A stretch of DNA of 64,000 bases, from NCBI GenBank assembly GCA_017304135.1, contig JAFLBB010000001.1, forward strand, positions 62,001-126,000, given 5' to 3'. Source of the DNA: Acidobacteriota bacterium (lineage in GTDB: Bacteria > Acidobacteriota > Terriglobia > Bryobacterales > Bryobacteraceae). Both the position numbers and the translations under genes were made by a program. Below, piece by piece: positions 8,009 to 16,839 of this stretch; positions within the stretch are counted from its first letter, which is position 1; the number at the start of each line of letters is the position of its first letter. The notes beneath the pieces were generated by a model. The model worked only from the letters and a program-made list of their open reading frames with translations, was not told the origin of the DNA and made no database searches.

Positions 8009-8864
8009 ATTCGCGTTTGGGCTCGTGCTCACGGCGCTGGGCCTGTGGGCGCAGGAGAAGCCTGCACCCGCGGCGCTGGCGATTGTGGAAGCCACCCTCA
8101 GCCAGTACGAGGATGGCACGCCGGTGCCAGCCACTTACCGTCATTTCCCCGGCGAGACGGTGTATCTGGCGTTTCGCATCCAGGGGTACCGGCGCGAGGA
8201 GAAGAAGGACGAGCGCAGTTTCCTGAAACTGAACTGGCGGGTAGAATTGCGAGATCCCGCCGGCCGACTTGTGGTGCAGCCCAAGAACGGGAAGATCGAC
8301 GCCGAGTTAGCCGAGCAGGATAAGGAGTGGAAACCCAAGCAGCGCTGGGAGGCGCTGCTGCCGCCGCTGATTCCTTCGGGCGATTACCAGGTGGTGATCA
8401 CGCTGGCCGATGAATATGCAAAGCAAGAGGTTTCCAAGACGCTGGCGCTTCCGGTGAAGGGCTATGACGTGGAACCGAGCCGCGAGCTGACGGTGCGCAA
8501 CATCCGCTACTACCGGTCAGAGCCCTCCAGCCAACAGGAACCGATGGAGCCGGCGGCCTATCGCCCTGGCGACACGGTGTGGGGGCAGTTTGATATTGCC
8601 GGATTCCGGCTGGGTGAGCATAACCGGTTCGAGATCAGCTATGGGATCGAGGTGTTCCGGGCAAGCGGGCAGTCGCTCTACAAGGAGGAAGAGGCGGCGC
8701 GGCTGGCCGAGGCGAACTTCTATCCCAAACATGCGCTGCCGGGGGCGTTCAGCCTCAACCTGACGCCGGATCTGGCCAAGGGGCCCTACACGGTGGCCAT
8801 CCGCGTCAAGGACCTCAGCGGGAATCAGAGCTACGAGACGAAGACGTCGTTCACGGTGGAGTAG
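7983..8864 (+). CDS. Secreted protein of unknown function with two beta-rich repeats
   Basis: About 293 residues with a signal peptide (FAFGLVLTALGLWAQ). Two similar beta-sandwich-like halves follow: FPGETVYLAFRIQGY in the first and YRPGDTVWGQFDIAGF in the second. Each ends with a phrase of the type SGDYQVVITLADE or KGPYTVAIRVKDLSG. This suggests an internal duplication of an Ig-like module. I placed the start at GTG 7983, inside the end of the lipoprotein gene; TTG 7974 is the alternative. The overlap implies coupled translation with the lipoprotein and perhaps a shared envelope role. No function is recognised. Confidence 0.7.
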   Translation: MSPRRTASRFAFGLVLTALGLWAQEKPAPAALAIVEATLSQYEDGTPVPATYRHFPGETVYLAFRIQGYRREEKKDERSFLKLNWRVELRDPAGRLVVQPKNGKIDAELAEQDKEWKPKQRWEALLPPLIPSGDYQVVITLADEYAKQEVSKTLALPVKGYDVEPSRELTVRNIRYYRSEPSSQQEPMEPAAYRPGDTVWGQFDIAGFRLGEHNRFEISYGIEVFRASGQSLYKEEEAARLAEANFYPKHALPGAFSLNLTPDLAKGPYTVAIRVKDLSGNQSYETKTSFTVE

Positions 8865-8917
8865 ACGGCGGCACACGGTTTCTGAGAAGAACGCTTCGCC
8901 TGCCGCACCCCCATTGT

Positions 8918-10438
8918 GTGGCACTCTTCCGAACGGCCAGCGCTGCGCTGCAGGGCATCCAGGCTCGCATTGTGGACGTCGAGGTCGACATGTATCCGTC
9001 CGGTTCGGGGCGGGACTTTGTCACGGTGGGGATGCCCGACACCGCGGTGCGGGAAAGCCGCGAGCGCATTAAGAGCGCGCTGCTGAATTCCGGATATGGC
9101 TATCCGAACAAGAGCGTGACGATCAACCTGGCGCCGGCCAATGTGCGCAAGGAGGGCGCCGGATTCGACCTGCCGATGGCGCTGGGCATTCTGGGCGCGA
9201 TGGGTATTGTGCAAAGCTCAGCCGACACTATGTTTGCGGGGGAGCTGTCGCTGGACGGCTCGCTGCGGCCGGTTCGCGGGGCGCTTTCGATGGCGGTGTG
9301 TGCGCGCAGTCAAGGGCTGCGGCGCCTGATTGTGCCGTCGGACAATGCGGCTGAGGCGGCGGTGGTGGAGGGCGTGCAGGTGTTTGGGATGAGTCACCTG
9401 GCCGAGGTGGTGGGCGTGCTGAGCGGGCAGCGGCAGGCCGAACCGGCGCGATCGGCGCGGCGGGACTGTTCGCACCCGCCGGAGGGCATTCCCGATTTCC
9501 AGGATGTACGCGGGCAGGCATCAGCCAAGCGCGCGCTGGAGGTGGCCGCGGCGGGCGGGCATAACGTCCTCATGATCGGGCCGCCGGGCTCTGGAAAGAC
9601 GATGCTGGCGCGGCGGATGGCGGGCATCCTGCCTCCGCTCACGTTTGAGGAGGCGCTGGAGGCGACGCAGATCCACTCGATTGCCGGGCTGCTGCCGAAA
9701 GGGGTCGGGTTCCTCACAGAGCGTCCGTTCCGGGCCCCGCACCACACCGTTTCCGACGCCGGTTTACTGGGAGGCGGCTCAGGGACGCCGCGGCCGGGCG
9801 AGGCCAGCCTGGCGCACAACGGAGTGTTGTTCCTGGACGAACTGCCGGAGTTTGCGCGCAACGTATTGGAGCAACTGCGGCAGCCGCTCGAAGAAGGGGC
9901 CGTGGTGCTATCGCGGGCGCAATCCACGCTGGCCTTCCCGGCGCGATTCATGCTGGTGGCGGCGATGAACCCGTGTCCGTGCGGCTTTCACGGTGACCCG
10001 ACGCGGGAATGCCGCTGCACGGGGAGCATCATCCAGCGGTATCTGTCGAAGATCAGCGGTCCGCTGCTGGACCGCATTGACCTGCATGTGGAGGTGGCGG
10101 CGGTGCCGTATCAGGAGCTGCGGTCGAAGCCCGGGGGGCTGTCGTCGGCGGAGATGAGGGCGCGAGTTCTGGCCGCGCGGGAGCGGCAACTGGCCCGGGG
10201 ATTCCCCAATTCGCAGATTCCGGCGGCGGAGATCCGCTCGCTGTGCGCACTGGACGCGCCAGGTGAGCAGACCCTGGAGATGGCGGTGCGGCGCTTAAGC
10301 CTGAGCGCGCGGGCGCATGACCGGATATTGAAGGTGGCGCGGACGATTGCGGATCTGGGTGGAGCGGCGCAGATTACGGCGAAACACCTAGCCGAGTCAG
10401 TGCAATACCGTAGCCTGGACCGCAGCTATTGGACGTAA
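8918..10438 (+). CDS. comM: ComM/YifB-family Mg-chelatase-like AAA+ ATPase
   Basis: 506 residues, full length for the family. The N-terminal ChlI-like domain has the typical GLPDTAVRESRER-type block (here GMPDTAVRESRER). Walker A is GPPGSGKT at 221-228 and Walker B is VLFLDELPEF. NPCPCGFHGDPTRECRC is the cysteine-rich family insert, and a C-terminal Mg-chelatase domain ends with ITAKHLAESVQYRSLDR. ComM is a hexameric helicase that drives branch migration during natural transformation. The start is GTG 8918, because the family N-terminus (ALFRTASAALQGI) begins there. Confidence 0.93.
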   Translation: MALFRTASAALQGIQARIVDVEVDMYPSGSGRDFVTVGMPDTAVRESRERIKSALLNSGYGYPNKSVTINLAPANVRKEGAGFDLPMALGILGAMGIVQSSADTMFAGELSLDGSLRPVRGALSMAVCARSQGLRRLIVPSDNAAEAAVVEGVQVFGMSHLAEVVGVLSGQRQAEPARSARRDCSHPPEGIPDFQDVRGQASAKRALEVAAAGGHNVLMIGPPGSGKTMLARRMAGILPPLTFEEALEATQIHSIAGLLPKGVGFLTERPFRAPHHTVSDAGLLGGGSGTPRPGEASLAHNGVLFLDELPEFARNVLEQLRQPLEEGAVVLSRAQSTLAFPARFMLVAAMNPCPCGFHGDPTRECRCTGSIIQRYLSKISGPLLDRIDLHVEVAAVPYQELRSKPGGLSSAEMRARVLAARERQLARGFPNSQIPAAEIRSLCALDAPGEQTLEMAVRRLSLSARAHDRILKVARTIADLGGAAQITAKHLAESVQYRSLDRSYWT

Positions 10439-10710
10439 TTGCACCCTCCTACGAAAATCAGGCGAAATAGGGTACTATCGTACGCCGGACCTAAGCCTTA
10501 GGGGTGAAGCGGCACTCCTGTAGGGAATTACTCCAGCGCTACTTGGGGTTTTTCCTTAAAAGGAAACGAAAGAAAGACGATGTTTTACCATTGCGTTGTC
10601 TAAAGGTCTGCCGTACACTTGACGATATTGGTGGAGGTACTGACTAGTACTGAGGCGTGGAGTGCCCGACTAGGAAGATTCCACTAGGGACATTTGGAGG
10701 ATTGAACATC
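10439..10710 (+). promoter_or_regulatory. Non-coding leader of the second PEP-CTERM gene
   Basis: This 272-base gap is more AT-rich than its surroundings and has no credible gene. It holds a near-continuous inverted repeat CCTAAG-C-CTTAGG (10490-10502), TTTCCTT-AA-AAGGAAA (10551-10566), and GTACT-GACT-AGTAC (10637-10650). Three ACTAG-containing repeats lie between 10643 and 10688. GGAGG at 10696-10700 is the ribosome site for ATG 10711. The density of symmetric elements suggests promoter or operator sites. I do not recognise a riboswitch class. Confidence 0.4.
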
Positions 10711-11367
10711 ATGAATAGACTCTTGGTGGTATTTGCCACCCTACTGCTCGCCGTGCCGGCGTTTTCGGCCGTCCTGGTCGATTGGGAAACCCCGCCATTT
10801 ACGGTGAACGCCAATGGCAGCATCAACGGCAGCTCGGCCGACCCCGGCTTTGATAACCCCCTGGTGACCCTGGGTGTGGATATCACGGGTGATGCCAACA
10901 CGCTGAACCTCCGGGTGATCACGGGCGAACCGGCTCCGATTCCATGGGGCTCGAACTACCTGCTCGTCCACACCGTGGGCAACAACGCCGCATCGCCGTC
11001 GGTGGTGACCATTGACTTCCAGAGGAACGGTTCCACCTGGTTTGCGCAGGGCAACACCATCAGCATCGACCTGTGGGACACGAACACGATACCGGACCCG
11101 CGGATCACGCTGGTTGCCTATGACGACATGGGCAACATCGCCGAGACGATTGGCTTCTCCCCGGTGAGTGGCGACACCGGCACGGTGAGCTTCACCACGG
11201 CGAGCCTGATCAGCCGCGTCGAGATCACCGACGCGGGTGGTGACGGCTACATCGCCGACAACCTGAACTTCAATCTGGAGAACACGGCTGCGGTTCCGGA
11301 GCCTGGTTCGGTGGCGCTGGTGGGTGGCGGTCTGCTGCTTGTCGGCCTGCTGCGCCGTCGCCGCTAA
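10711..11367 (+). CDS. PEP-CTERM sorting-domain protein
   Basis: 218 residues: a signal peptide (LLVVFATLLLAVPAFSA), an all-beta middle of CBM-like appearance, and a C-terminal anchor VPEPGSVALVGGG followed by a hydrophobic helix and RRRR. It is predicted to be sorted and cleaved by an exosortase that is not encoded here. The middle contains no cysteine and has many Thr, Asn and Asp, as is usual for secreted PEP-CTERM proteins. GGAGG lies 11 bases before the ATG. A strong terminator follows, so it is probably transcribed alone. Confidence 0.88.
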   Translation: MNRLLVVFATLLLAVPAFSAVLVDWETPPFTVNANGSINGSSADPGFDNPLVTLGVDITGDANTLNLRVITGEPAPIPWGSNYLLVHTVGNNAASPSVVTIDFQRNGSTWFAQGNTISIDLWDTNTIPDPRITLVAYDDMGNIAETIGFSPVSGDTGTVSFTTASLISRVEITDAGGDGYIADNLNFNLENTAAVPEPGSVALVGGGLLLVGLLRRRR

Positions 11368-11402
11368 CCGCGGCGCCAGCATCTTACAGTTTGCTTTCCC
11401 GC

Positions 11403-11441
11403 ACGGGATACTGCTGACCGGCAGTATCCCGTTTGCTTTTT
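11403..11441 (+). terminator. Rho-independent terminator after the PEP-CTERM gene
   Basis: A perfect 12-bp stem, ACGGGATACTGC (11403-11414) with GCAGTATCCCGT (11421-11432), encloses a 6-base loop. The T-rich tail TTGCTTTTT follows. It sits 36 bases after the stop codon and separates the PEP-CTERM gene from the cobalamin-riboswitch transcript. Confidence 0.85.
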
Positions 11442-11513
11442 CGCGCAGTTCAACGTTCCGCCTCTATTCTTCCTCCCGGCTCAAAAATATTCATTGACGC
11501 CTCCCCATCCGTG

Positions 11514-11712
11514 CGAGTAGCGTAGGAAGTGCTTCCGGTACGCGACCGTTATGGCGCGTTGAAAAGGGAACCCGGTGTGAAGCCGGGACTGCCCAGCAGC
11601 GGTAAGCGGGAACGAACGCCTCATTCAAGGCACTGAGATTCTCCGATTGTCGGAGAGCTTGGGAAGCCGAGGCTAGTAGGTCATGTGCCCGCAAGTCCGA
11701 AGACCTGCCTGA
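11514..11712 (+). promoter_or_regulatory. Cobalamin (B12) riboswitch
   Basis: The aptamer core is readable. AAAAGGGAACCCGGTGTGAA (from about 11562) is followed by CCGGGACTGCCC and GCAGCGGTAA, then CACTGAGA, GGGAAGCCGAGGCTAGTAGG and the B12 box AGTCCGAAGACCTGCC at 11694-11709. All occur in the order of the AdoCbl riboswitch. It lies just upstream of the TonB-dependent receptor, so B12 binding should repress that gene. The 5' boundary is approximate. Confidence 0.92.
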
Positions 11713-11716
11713 AGCT

Positions 11717-11735
11717 GGCTGGTAGAACGCCAGCC
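11717..11735 (+). promoter_or_regulatory. Expression-platform hairpin of the B12 riboswitch
   Basis: GGCTGG (11717-11722) can pair with CCAGCC (11730-11735) across a 7-base loop, directly after the aptamer and followed by AATTT. The U run is too short for a convincing terminator, and the ribosome site GGGTGGGGG lies about 20 bases further. Control at translation or a weak attenuator are both possible. Confidence 0.45.
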
Positions 11736-11764
11736 AATTTCATGAACCTTCTTGGGTGGGGGAC

Positions 11765-14122
11765 ATGCGCACATACCAAGCCGCACTTTCCATTTTTCTA
11801 TTCACGTTGCCTGTCCAGGCAATCGAGCCTCTAACCATCTCTGGCCACATTACGGACCCTTCCGGCGGCATGCTGGGCGGGGTTCAGGTGCTCCTGTTAC
11901 ACAACAGCGGGGCGCTTGCGGCCACAACCCAGTCCGACGGCTCTGGAAGCTACCGGCTGACGGGGCTTTCGGCGGGCAACTACTGGCTGAGCGCGAAGCT
12001 GGCCGGTTTTGCCGATTCCCGGCCGGAGCAAGTGGAGTTGCGCGCCAACCCTCTGCAGCGCGATCTGCAACTGGCGTTGAATGCGGTGGAGACACGGTTG
12101 ACGGTAACCGAGACGGGCACGCTTGTGCCGATCGACGAGCTATCGAAATCGTCTGACCGCATCAGCGGCGCCCAGATGCGGGACCGCGCGGAATTTTCCA
12201 TCACGGAGGCGCTGCGGCAGACCTCCGGTGTCCGCGTACAGCAATTGGGCGGCCCGGGGTCGCTGACCCGCGTCCACATGCGAGGCGGACGCGCGTTTGA
12301 CACCTCGATTCTGATCGATGGTTACCGCTTTCGCGATGTGAGCGCACCGCAGGGCGACGCGACCGGGTTCCTGGGCGACCTGCTTGTGCAGAACTCGGAT
12401 CGGATTGAGGTGCTGCGGGGCTCCGGCTCCTCGCTGTATGGCACGAACGCCATTGGCGGTGTGGCCAATCTGGTGACCGACCAGGGTGGCGGTCCGCTGC
12501 ACGGCGAACTTTCGCTGGAGGGCGGCGGGCTGGGCTTTTTCCGCGGCGTCACGCGGTTGGCCGGGGGGCTAGGCGAGAACCGGTTCCTCTACTCGGCAGC
12601 GATCACGCACCTGAATGTCATGAGTGGTCTGGACGGCGACGACCGGGTGCGGAACTCGGGGTTGCAGGGTTCGGCGCAGTACCGGTTGGCGCCCCGCACG
12701 ACGCTGGGGGGCCGCGTGTTTGCCACGGGGAGCTACGCGGGCCTGAATGTGAATCCGGCGGCGGCTCCGGCGATCACGGTTCCCTCGACGGGGATCGTGG
12801 CGGCTTCAGCGGGCATCAGTTTCCTGCCGCAGCTCAATGATCCTGATTCCAGCAGGCAGTCCGACTTTTTTGCCGGGCTGCTGACGCTGACGCATCAGTT
12901 GACGCCGGGCACCACGCTGCGCGGGCATTACCATGGCTTCACGACGAATCGCGATAATCGCAACGGGCCGGTAGGACCGAGTTTCCAGCCCGTCTTTGCC
13001 AACAACAACCTGTTTGAAAGCCGGATCGACACGGCGGGCGGGCGCGGTGATTTCTCCTTGGGCGGCCGCAACCTGCTTTCCCTCGGCTACGAGTTTGAGC
13101 GCGAGATTTTCGACAACCTTGCCACGGATGAAAACCCCACAGCCGTGGCCCGCATCCGCGCCCGGACGCGGGTGGCGCAGGCCAGCCACGCGGCGTTCGC
13201 CCAGCATCAGACGCGCCTGTTCACTGACCGGCTGCAGCTTTCGCTTTCAGGGCGGATCCAGAAGTTCGACCTGCGGCGGCCGGCGTTTGAAGGGGGCGCT
13301 CCGTCTTATGGCGGCATCGCGCTCGCGGCTCCTCCGAACGCCTACACGGGTGATGTTGCGCTCAGCTACTTCGTGGCCGGCACGGGAACGAAACTGCGAT
13401 CCCACATGGGCAATGCCTACCGTGCCCCGTCGCTGTACGAACGGTTTGGCACCTCCTTTTTTGGCGGCGGCTTCAGCCCCTACGGCGACCCGCGCCTGGC
13501 GCCGGAGCGCTCGATCAGCGTGGACGCGGGGTTTGACCAATACCTGGCCGGCTCCAAGGTCCGTGTTTCCGGCACGTTTTTTTACACGCGCCTGCAGCAG
13601 GTGATCGGTTTCGATTTCTCGGGCATCATCAATTCCGCAACCGACCCGTATGGCCGGTTCGGAGGCTACCGCAACACGGGCGGTGGGCTTGCGCGCGGCC
13701 TGGAGTTTGCCGTGGAGGCCAACCCGCGACGGGGCACGCGGCTCTCGGCGAGCTACACCTACACCAATGCCGACGAACGCTACTCCTCGCTGTTGGGCGG
13801 TTCCCTGCGCACCATTCGCGTGTCGGATCACATGACGACATTCACGGCCACACACAGCCTGACCCGCCGTTTGGATGTGACCTTCGACCTGTTTGCCGCC
13901 TCCGATTATCTCTACCCGTTTTTCGCGGGCGGCAGCCGGGCGTTCACCTTCGACGGTCCGGTGAAAGCGGATCTTTCGGCCACCTACACGGTCCCGCTGG
14001 CGGAAACGCGCAGGCTGCAGTTCTACACGCGCGTGGACAACATGTTGAACCGCACCTATTACGAGGACGGATTCCGCAATCCGAAGGCGTGGGCCATTGG
14101 CGGCATGCGCGTGTTGTTCTAA
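11765..14122 (+). CDS. TonB-dependent outer-membrane receptor, probably for cobalamin (BtuB-like)
   Basis: 785 residues. A signal peptide ends near QAIEP. A carboxypeptidase-like beta-sandwich follows (LTISGHITDPSGGMLGGVQV, residues about 22-105). The plug domain contains LRQTSGVRVQQLGG and IEVLRGSGSSLYGTNAIGGV, and a 22-strand barrel ends in a terminal Phe (GGMRVLF) as barrel-assembly signals do. The preceding B12 riboswitch points to corrinoid uptake. I chose ATG 11765 (ribosome site GGGTGGGGG); GTG 11756 is in frame. No TonB/ExbBD or BtuCDF genes are nearby. Confidence 0.9.
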   Translation: MRTYQAALSIFLFTLPVQAIEPLTISGHITDPSGGMLGGVQVLLLHNSGALAATTQSDGSGSYRLTGLSAGNYWLSAKLAGFADSRPEQVELRANPLQRDLQLALNAVETRLTVTETGTLVPIDELSKSSDRISGAQMRDRAEFSITEALRQTSGVRVQQLGGPGSLTRVHMRGGRAFDTSILIDGYRFRDVSAPQGDATGFLGDLLVQNSDRIEVLRGSGSSLYGTNAIGGVANLVTDQGGGPLHGELSLEGGGLGFFRGVTRLAGGLGENRFLYSAAITHLNVMSGLDGDDRVRNSGLQGSAQYRLAPRTTLGGRVFATGSYAGLNVNPAAAPAITVPSTGIVAASAGISFLPQLNDPDSSRQSDFFAGLLTLTHQLTPGTTLRGHYHGFTTNRDNRNGPVGPSFQPVFANNNLFESRIDTAGGRGDFSLGGRNLLSLGYEFEREIFDNLATDENPTAVARIRARTRVAQASHAAFAQHQTRLFTDRLQLSLSGRIQKFDLRRPAFEGGAPSYGGIALAAPPNAYTGDVALSYFVAGTGTKLRSHMGNAYRAPSLYERFGTSFFGGGFSPYGDPRLAPERSISVDAGFDQYLAGSKVRVSGTFFYTRLQQVIGFDFSGIINSATDPYGRFGGYRNTGGGLARGLEFAVEANPRRGTRLSASYTYTNADERYSSLLGGSLRTIRVSDHMTTFTATHSLTRRLDVTFDLFAASDYLYPFFAGGSRAFTFDGPVKADLSATYTVPLAETRRLQFYTRVDNMLNRTYYEDGFRNPKAWAIGGMRVLF

Positions 14123-14186
14123 GGGCTGGCGGGGCTCCAAGGGCCGGCGCGGCGGACGGCTGACGGCAGGCAGTAGAATCACACCA

Positions 14187-15284
14187 ATGCGTCTTGCCGC
14201 CACCGCCCTCCTGATGAGCCTTGCGCTTCACCACGCCGATGGGGCCGAGCCACCGGCGGCCGTTCGCCAGGCTCTGGCTGCCCATGACAGGGCCGTGTGG
14301 GTGAAGGACGGCTGGGTCCGCGACCCTTACATCATCCTCGCCCCGGACGGCTACTACTACTACACTGGCACCACGCAGCCGCAGGGCAAGCCCGAGGAGA
14401 GCTACAACACGGGCCTGGGGCCCAAGAGCCTGGTGGGCTGGCAGATGCCGTTGTGGCGGAGCCGCGATCTGGTGGAATGGGAGCCGCTGGGTGTCCGCTT
14501 CTCGATGGAGGACGGCATCTGGTTCCGCACACAACCGGAGAGGTTTTCCGCCACGCCGCGCGACCAATGGCGGTTGTGGGCGCCGGAGTTGCATTGGATG
14601 GAGGGACGATGGGGGCTGGTCCACACCTCGCCCGCACCCGTGCAGGGGGCGAACTTTGCCCTCTCGGCGGGAGCGACCCCCCAAGGCCCATGGAGCCACC
14701 CTCTGGGCGACAGCATCGGCAAGCGGCACGACCCGTCGTTGTTTCGCGACGACGACGGAACGTGGTGGATGGTGTGGGGCGCGACGGAGATCGCACCTCT
14801 TGCGGAAGACTTCAAGTCCTTTCGCGCCGAGCCGGTGCGGATCGGCCCGAGCGGCGCCACGGCGAAGATGGGCCACGAAGGCTGCCTCATCCGCAAGATC
14901 CATGGCCGGTACGTGCTGTTTGGCACGGGCTGGTCAACGGGCCAGATGCGCCGGGGCTCCTACAACCTCTATTACGCGGTGGCGGACAAGATCACGGGCC
15001 CTTACAGCGAGCGCAAATTCGTGGGCCGCTTCCTGGGGCATGGGACGCCGTTTCAGGACAAGCAGGGGCGATGGTGGTGCACGGCCTTTTTCAATGCCAA
15101 CGTGCCGCCCGTGCCGCCGGAGGGCATCCAGACGCGCGACCTTTCCGGCGATGCGCAGACGATCAACCAGCAGGGTCTGACGCTCGTTCCCCTGGACGTC
15201 CGGCTGGAAACAGGCGAGCTGTTCATCCGCGCCAAGGACCCCCGCTACGCCACGCCGGGACCGGACGAGGGGCAGAAGTTCTGA
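14187..15284 (+). CDS. Secreted GH43-like five-bladed propeller glycoside hydrolase
   Basis: 365 residues with a signal peptide (ATALLMSLALHHADGAEP). GH43-type motifs are WVRDPYIILAPDG (possible base Asp46), a central RHDPSLFRDDDGTWWMVWG blade and GHEGCLIRKIHGRYVL with a candidate acid Glu. YNLYYAVADKITGPY is typical of the arabinanase/xylosidase clan. It would act in the periplasm or outside on arabinan, xylan or galactan. The exact substrate cannot be read from the sequence. It starts 64 bases after the TonB receptor; co-transcription is possible but B12 control of it is unproven. Confidence 0.75.
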   Translation: MRLAATALLMSLALHHADGAEPPAAVRQALAAHDRAVWVKDGWVRDPYIILAPDGYYYYTGTTQPQGKPEESYNTGLGPKSLVGWQMPLWRSRDLVEWEPLGVRFSMEDGIWFRTQPERFSATPRDQWRLWAPELHWMEGRWGLVHTSPAPVQGANFALSAGATPQGPWSHPLGDSIGKRHDPSLFRDDDGTWWMVWGATEIAPLAEDFKSFRAEPVRIGPSGATAKMGHEGCLIRKIHGRYVLFGTGWSTGQMRRGSYNLYYAVADKITGPYSERKFVGRFLGHGTPFQDKQGRWWCTAFFNANVPPVPPEGIQTRDLSGDAQTINQQGLTLVPLDVRLETGELFIRAKDPRYATPGPDEGQKF

Positions 15285-15324
15285 GCCGCACTGCCGCAAC
15301 GCACATGTTACTCTGGCCTTTGGA

Positions 15325-15546
15325 ATGACCAAAGTCCAGCTTGTCTACGATCTGCTGCGTCCACTCGACGACGCGCTGTTGCAGCGCATCGCCGGCATTC
15401 ACGGTGTCTACGGCATGACGCGCGTGCAGCCGGGCCAATCGCCCGACCGGCTTGAGGTGGAGTACGATGCCTCGCGCCTTACCGAGACGCAGGTGGAACA
15501 CAACCTCCACCGGTACGGTATTCCGGTGCAGAAGCACCATGGCTGA
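15325..15546 (+). CDS. Small HMA-like fold protein without metal-binding cysteines
   Basis: 73 residues with an apparent beta-alpha-beta-beta-alpha-beta order (VQLVYDLL, ALLQRIAGIHGVYGM, RLEVEYD, TETQVEHNLHRYGI). This resembles heavy-metal-associated (HMA) domains, but the C-x-x-C metal site is absent. Its last 8 bases overlap the ankyrin gene, so the two are translated together. Function unknown. Confidence 0.65.
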   Translation: MTKVQLVYDLLRPLDDALLQRIAGIHGVYGMTRVQPGQSPDRLEVEYDASRLTETQVEHNLHRYGIPVQKHHG

Positions 15547-16201
15547 GAGTGGTCCGGGCGAACAGCTTCTCGAAGCCGCACGGGCGGGCGACGTGGCGGC
15601 GCTGGAGGCCGTGCTCGCAGCTCACCCGGAGACGCTCCACCACCGCAACCAGATGGGCCAGGGAGCGGTGCTGCTGGCGCAATATCACCGCAAACCGGAG
15701 GCGGTGCGGTTTCTGCTGGCGCGCCAACCGGAGCTGACGCTCCACGAAGCTTGCGCCAGCGGGGTGCAGGACCGCGTGGAGTCGATTCTCCAGGATGTGC
15801 CGCGAATGATTGACGCCCACTCGCCGGATGGCTTCACGCCGCTGTCGCTGGCCTGCTTTTTTGGGCACGTGGAGCTGGCGAAGTGGCTCATCAATCGGGG
15901 AGCCAATCTGGACCTGGCGGCGACCAACCCGATGCAGGTTGCGCCGCTGCATGCCGCCGCCTCGGGCCGGCACCTGGAGATCGCACGCGCCTTGCTTGAG
16001 GGCGGCGCCAACCCCAATGCGAGGCAGCAAGGCGGATTCACACCGCTGCATGCCGCCGCGCAGAACGGCGATGTCGAGATGACGCGCCTGCTGCTGGACA
16101 AGGGAGCTGACCGCGAGGCGCGCGCCGATAACAACCAGACGCCGCTTGATTTCGCTCTTCTCCGCGGCCATGCGGCCGTCGCCAACGTCCTGGAATCGTG
16201 A
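15539..16201 (+). CDS. Ankyrin-repeat protein
   Basis: 220 residues, almost entirely ankyrin repeats: GDVAALEAVLAAHPE, GFTPLSLACFFGHVELAKWL, VAPLHAAASGRHLEIARALL, GFTPLHAAAQNGDVEMTRLL and QTPLDFALLRGHAAVANVL. There is no signal peptide, so it is probably a cytoplasmic protein-binding scaffold. ATG 15539 overlaps the upstream stop, and its own stop (TGA) overlaps the GTG of the next gene, so all three small genes are coupled. The partner is unknown; its neighbours are natural candidates. Confidence 0.85.
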   Translation: MAESGPGEQLLEAARAGDVAALEAVLAAHPETLHHRNQMGQGAVLLAQYHRKPEAVRFLLARQPELTLHEACASGVQDRVESILQDVPRMIDAHSPDGFTPLSLACFFGHVELAKWLINRGANLDLAATNPMQVAPLHAAASGRHLEIARALLEGGANPNARQQGGFTPLHAAAQNGDVEMTRLLLDKGADREARADNNQTPLDFALLRGHAAVANVLES

Positions 16202-16839
16202 AGCCGCTCCTCCGCCGCACTCCCGATATTCCCGCGGATCTTGCCGCCGGCGACCTCGCCGCGCTCGTCTCTGGCACGCCGATCGAGGAGCAGTGTTTCC
16301 GCGATGTGGACCTCTCGGCGCGCGCGGTGGCCTCGCTTCGGATGCGGGCTTGCCTGCTCGAGCGCTGCAATCTGAGCGGCGCGACGGTGAAGAGCGTGAA
16401 GCTGCGTGACGTGCGGCTGGTGGGCTGTGATCTCTCCAACAGCGTCCTGATGGGATGCGAGGCGACGCGTGTGGAGCTGATCCGCTGCCGGATCACCGGG
16501 CTGCGAGCGGTGGAGTGCCGCTGGGAGAGCGTCTTGCTGGAAGACTGCGAGGCCCGGTATGCGCAATTCACCGCGGGGGTTTTCAAGCAGTGTGAGATCC
16601 GGGAGGGTTCTTTTGCCGAAGCCGATTTCGGAGCGGCCGACCTCTCTCACACCGTGTTCACCAGCGTCACGATGCGCCAGGCCGAAATGACCGGCGTCCG
16701 GTTGACGGGTGCCGATCTGCGCGGCGCTGACCTGGAGGGTGTACGCATCCGCGCCGAGGATGTGCGGGGGTCCCTGGTAACCCCGGCGCAGGCCTTGGCG
16801 TGGGCTCATCTGCTGGGTTTGGAGATTCGCGGCGAGTGA
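16198..16839 (+). CDS. Pentapeptide-repeat protein
   Basis: 213 residues. From about residue 40 the pattern A-[D/N]-L/F-x-x recurs: CLLERCNLSGATVKSVKLRD, CDLSNSVLMGCEATRVEL, FAEADFGAADLSHTVF, GADLRGADLEGVRI. Repeats of this kind fold into a right-handed quadrilateral helix. Some homologues (Qnr, MfpA) mimic DNA and bind gyrase, but nothing here identifies a target. The start is GTG 16198, which overlaps the ankyrin stop as GTGA. Confidence 0.85.
   Translation: MKPLLRRTPDIPADLAAGDLAALVSGTPIEEQCFRDVDLSARAVASLRMRACLLERCNLSGATVKSVKLRDVRLVGCDLSNSVLMGCEATRVELIRCRITGLRAVECRWESVLLEDCEARYAQFTAGVFKQCEIREGSFAEADFGAADLSHTVFTSVTMRQAEMTGVRLTGADLRGADLEGVRIRAEDVRGSLVTPAQALAWAHLLGLEIRGE

Noticed and set aside
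10551..10566. Terminator for the ComM gene (TTTCCTT-AA-AAGGAAA)
   Set aside because: The loop would have only two bases and no T run follows.
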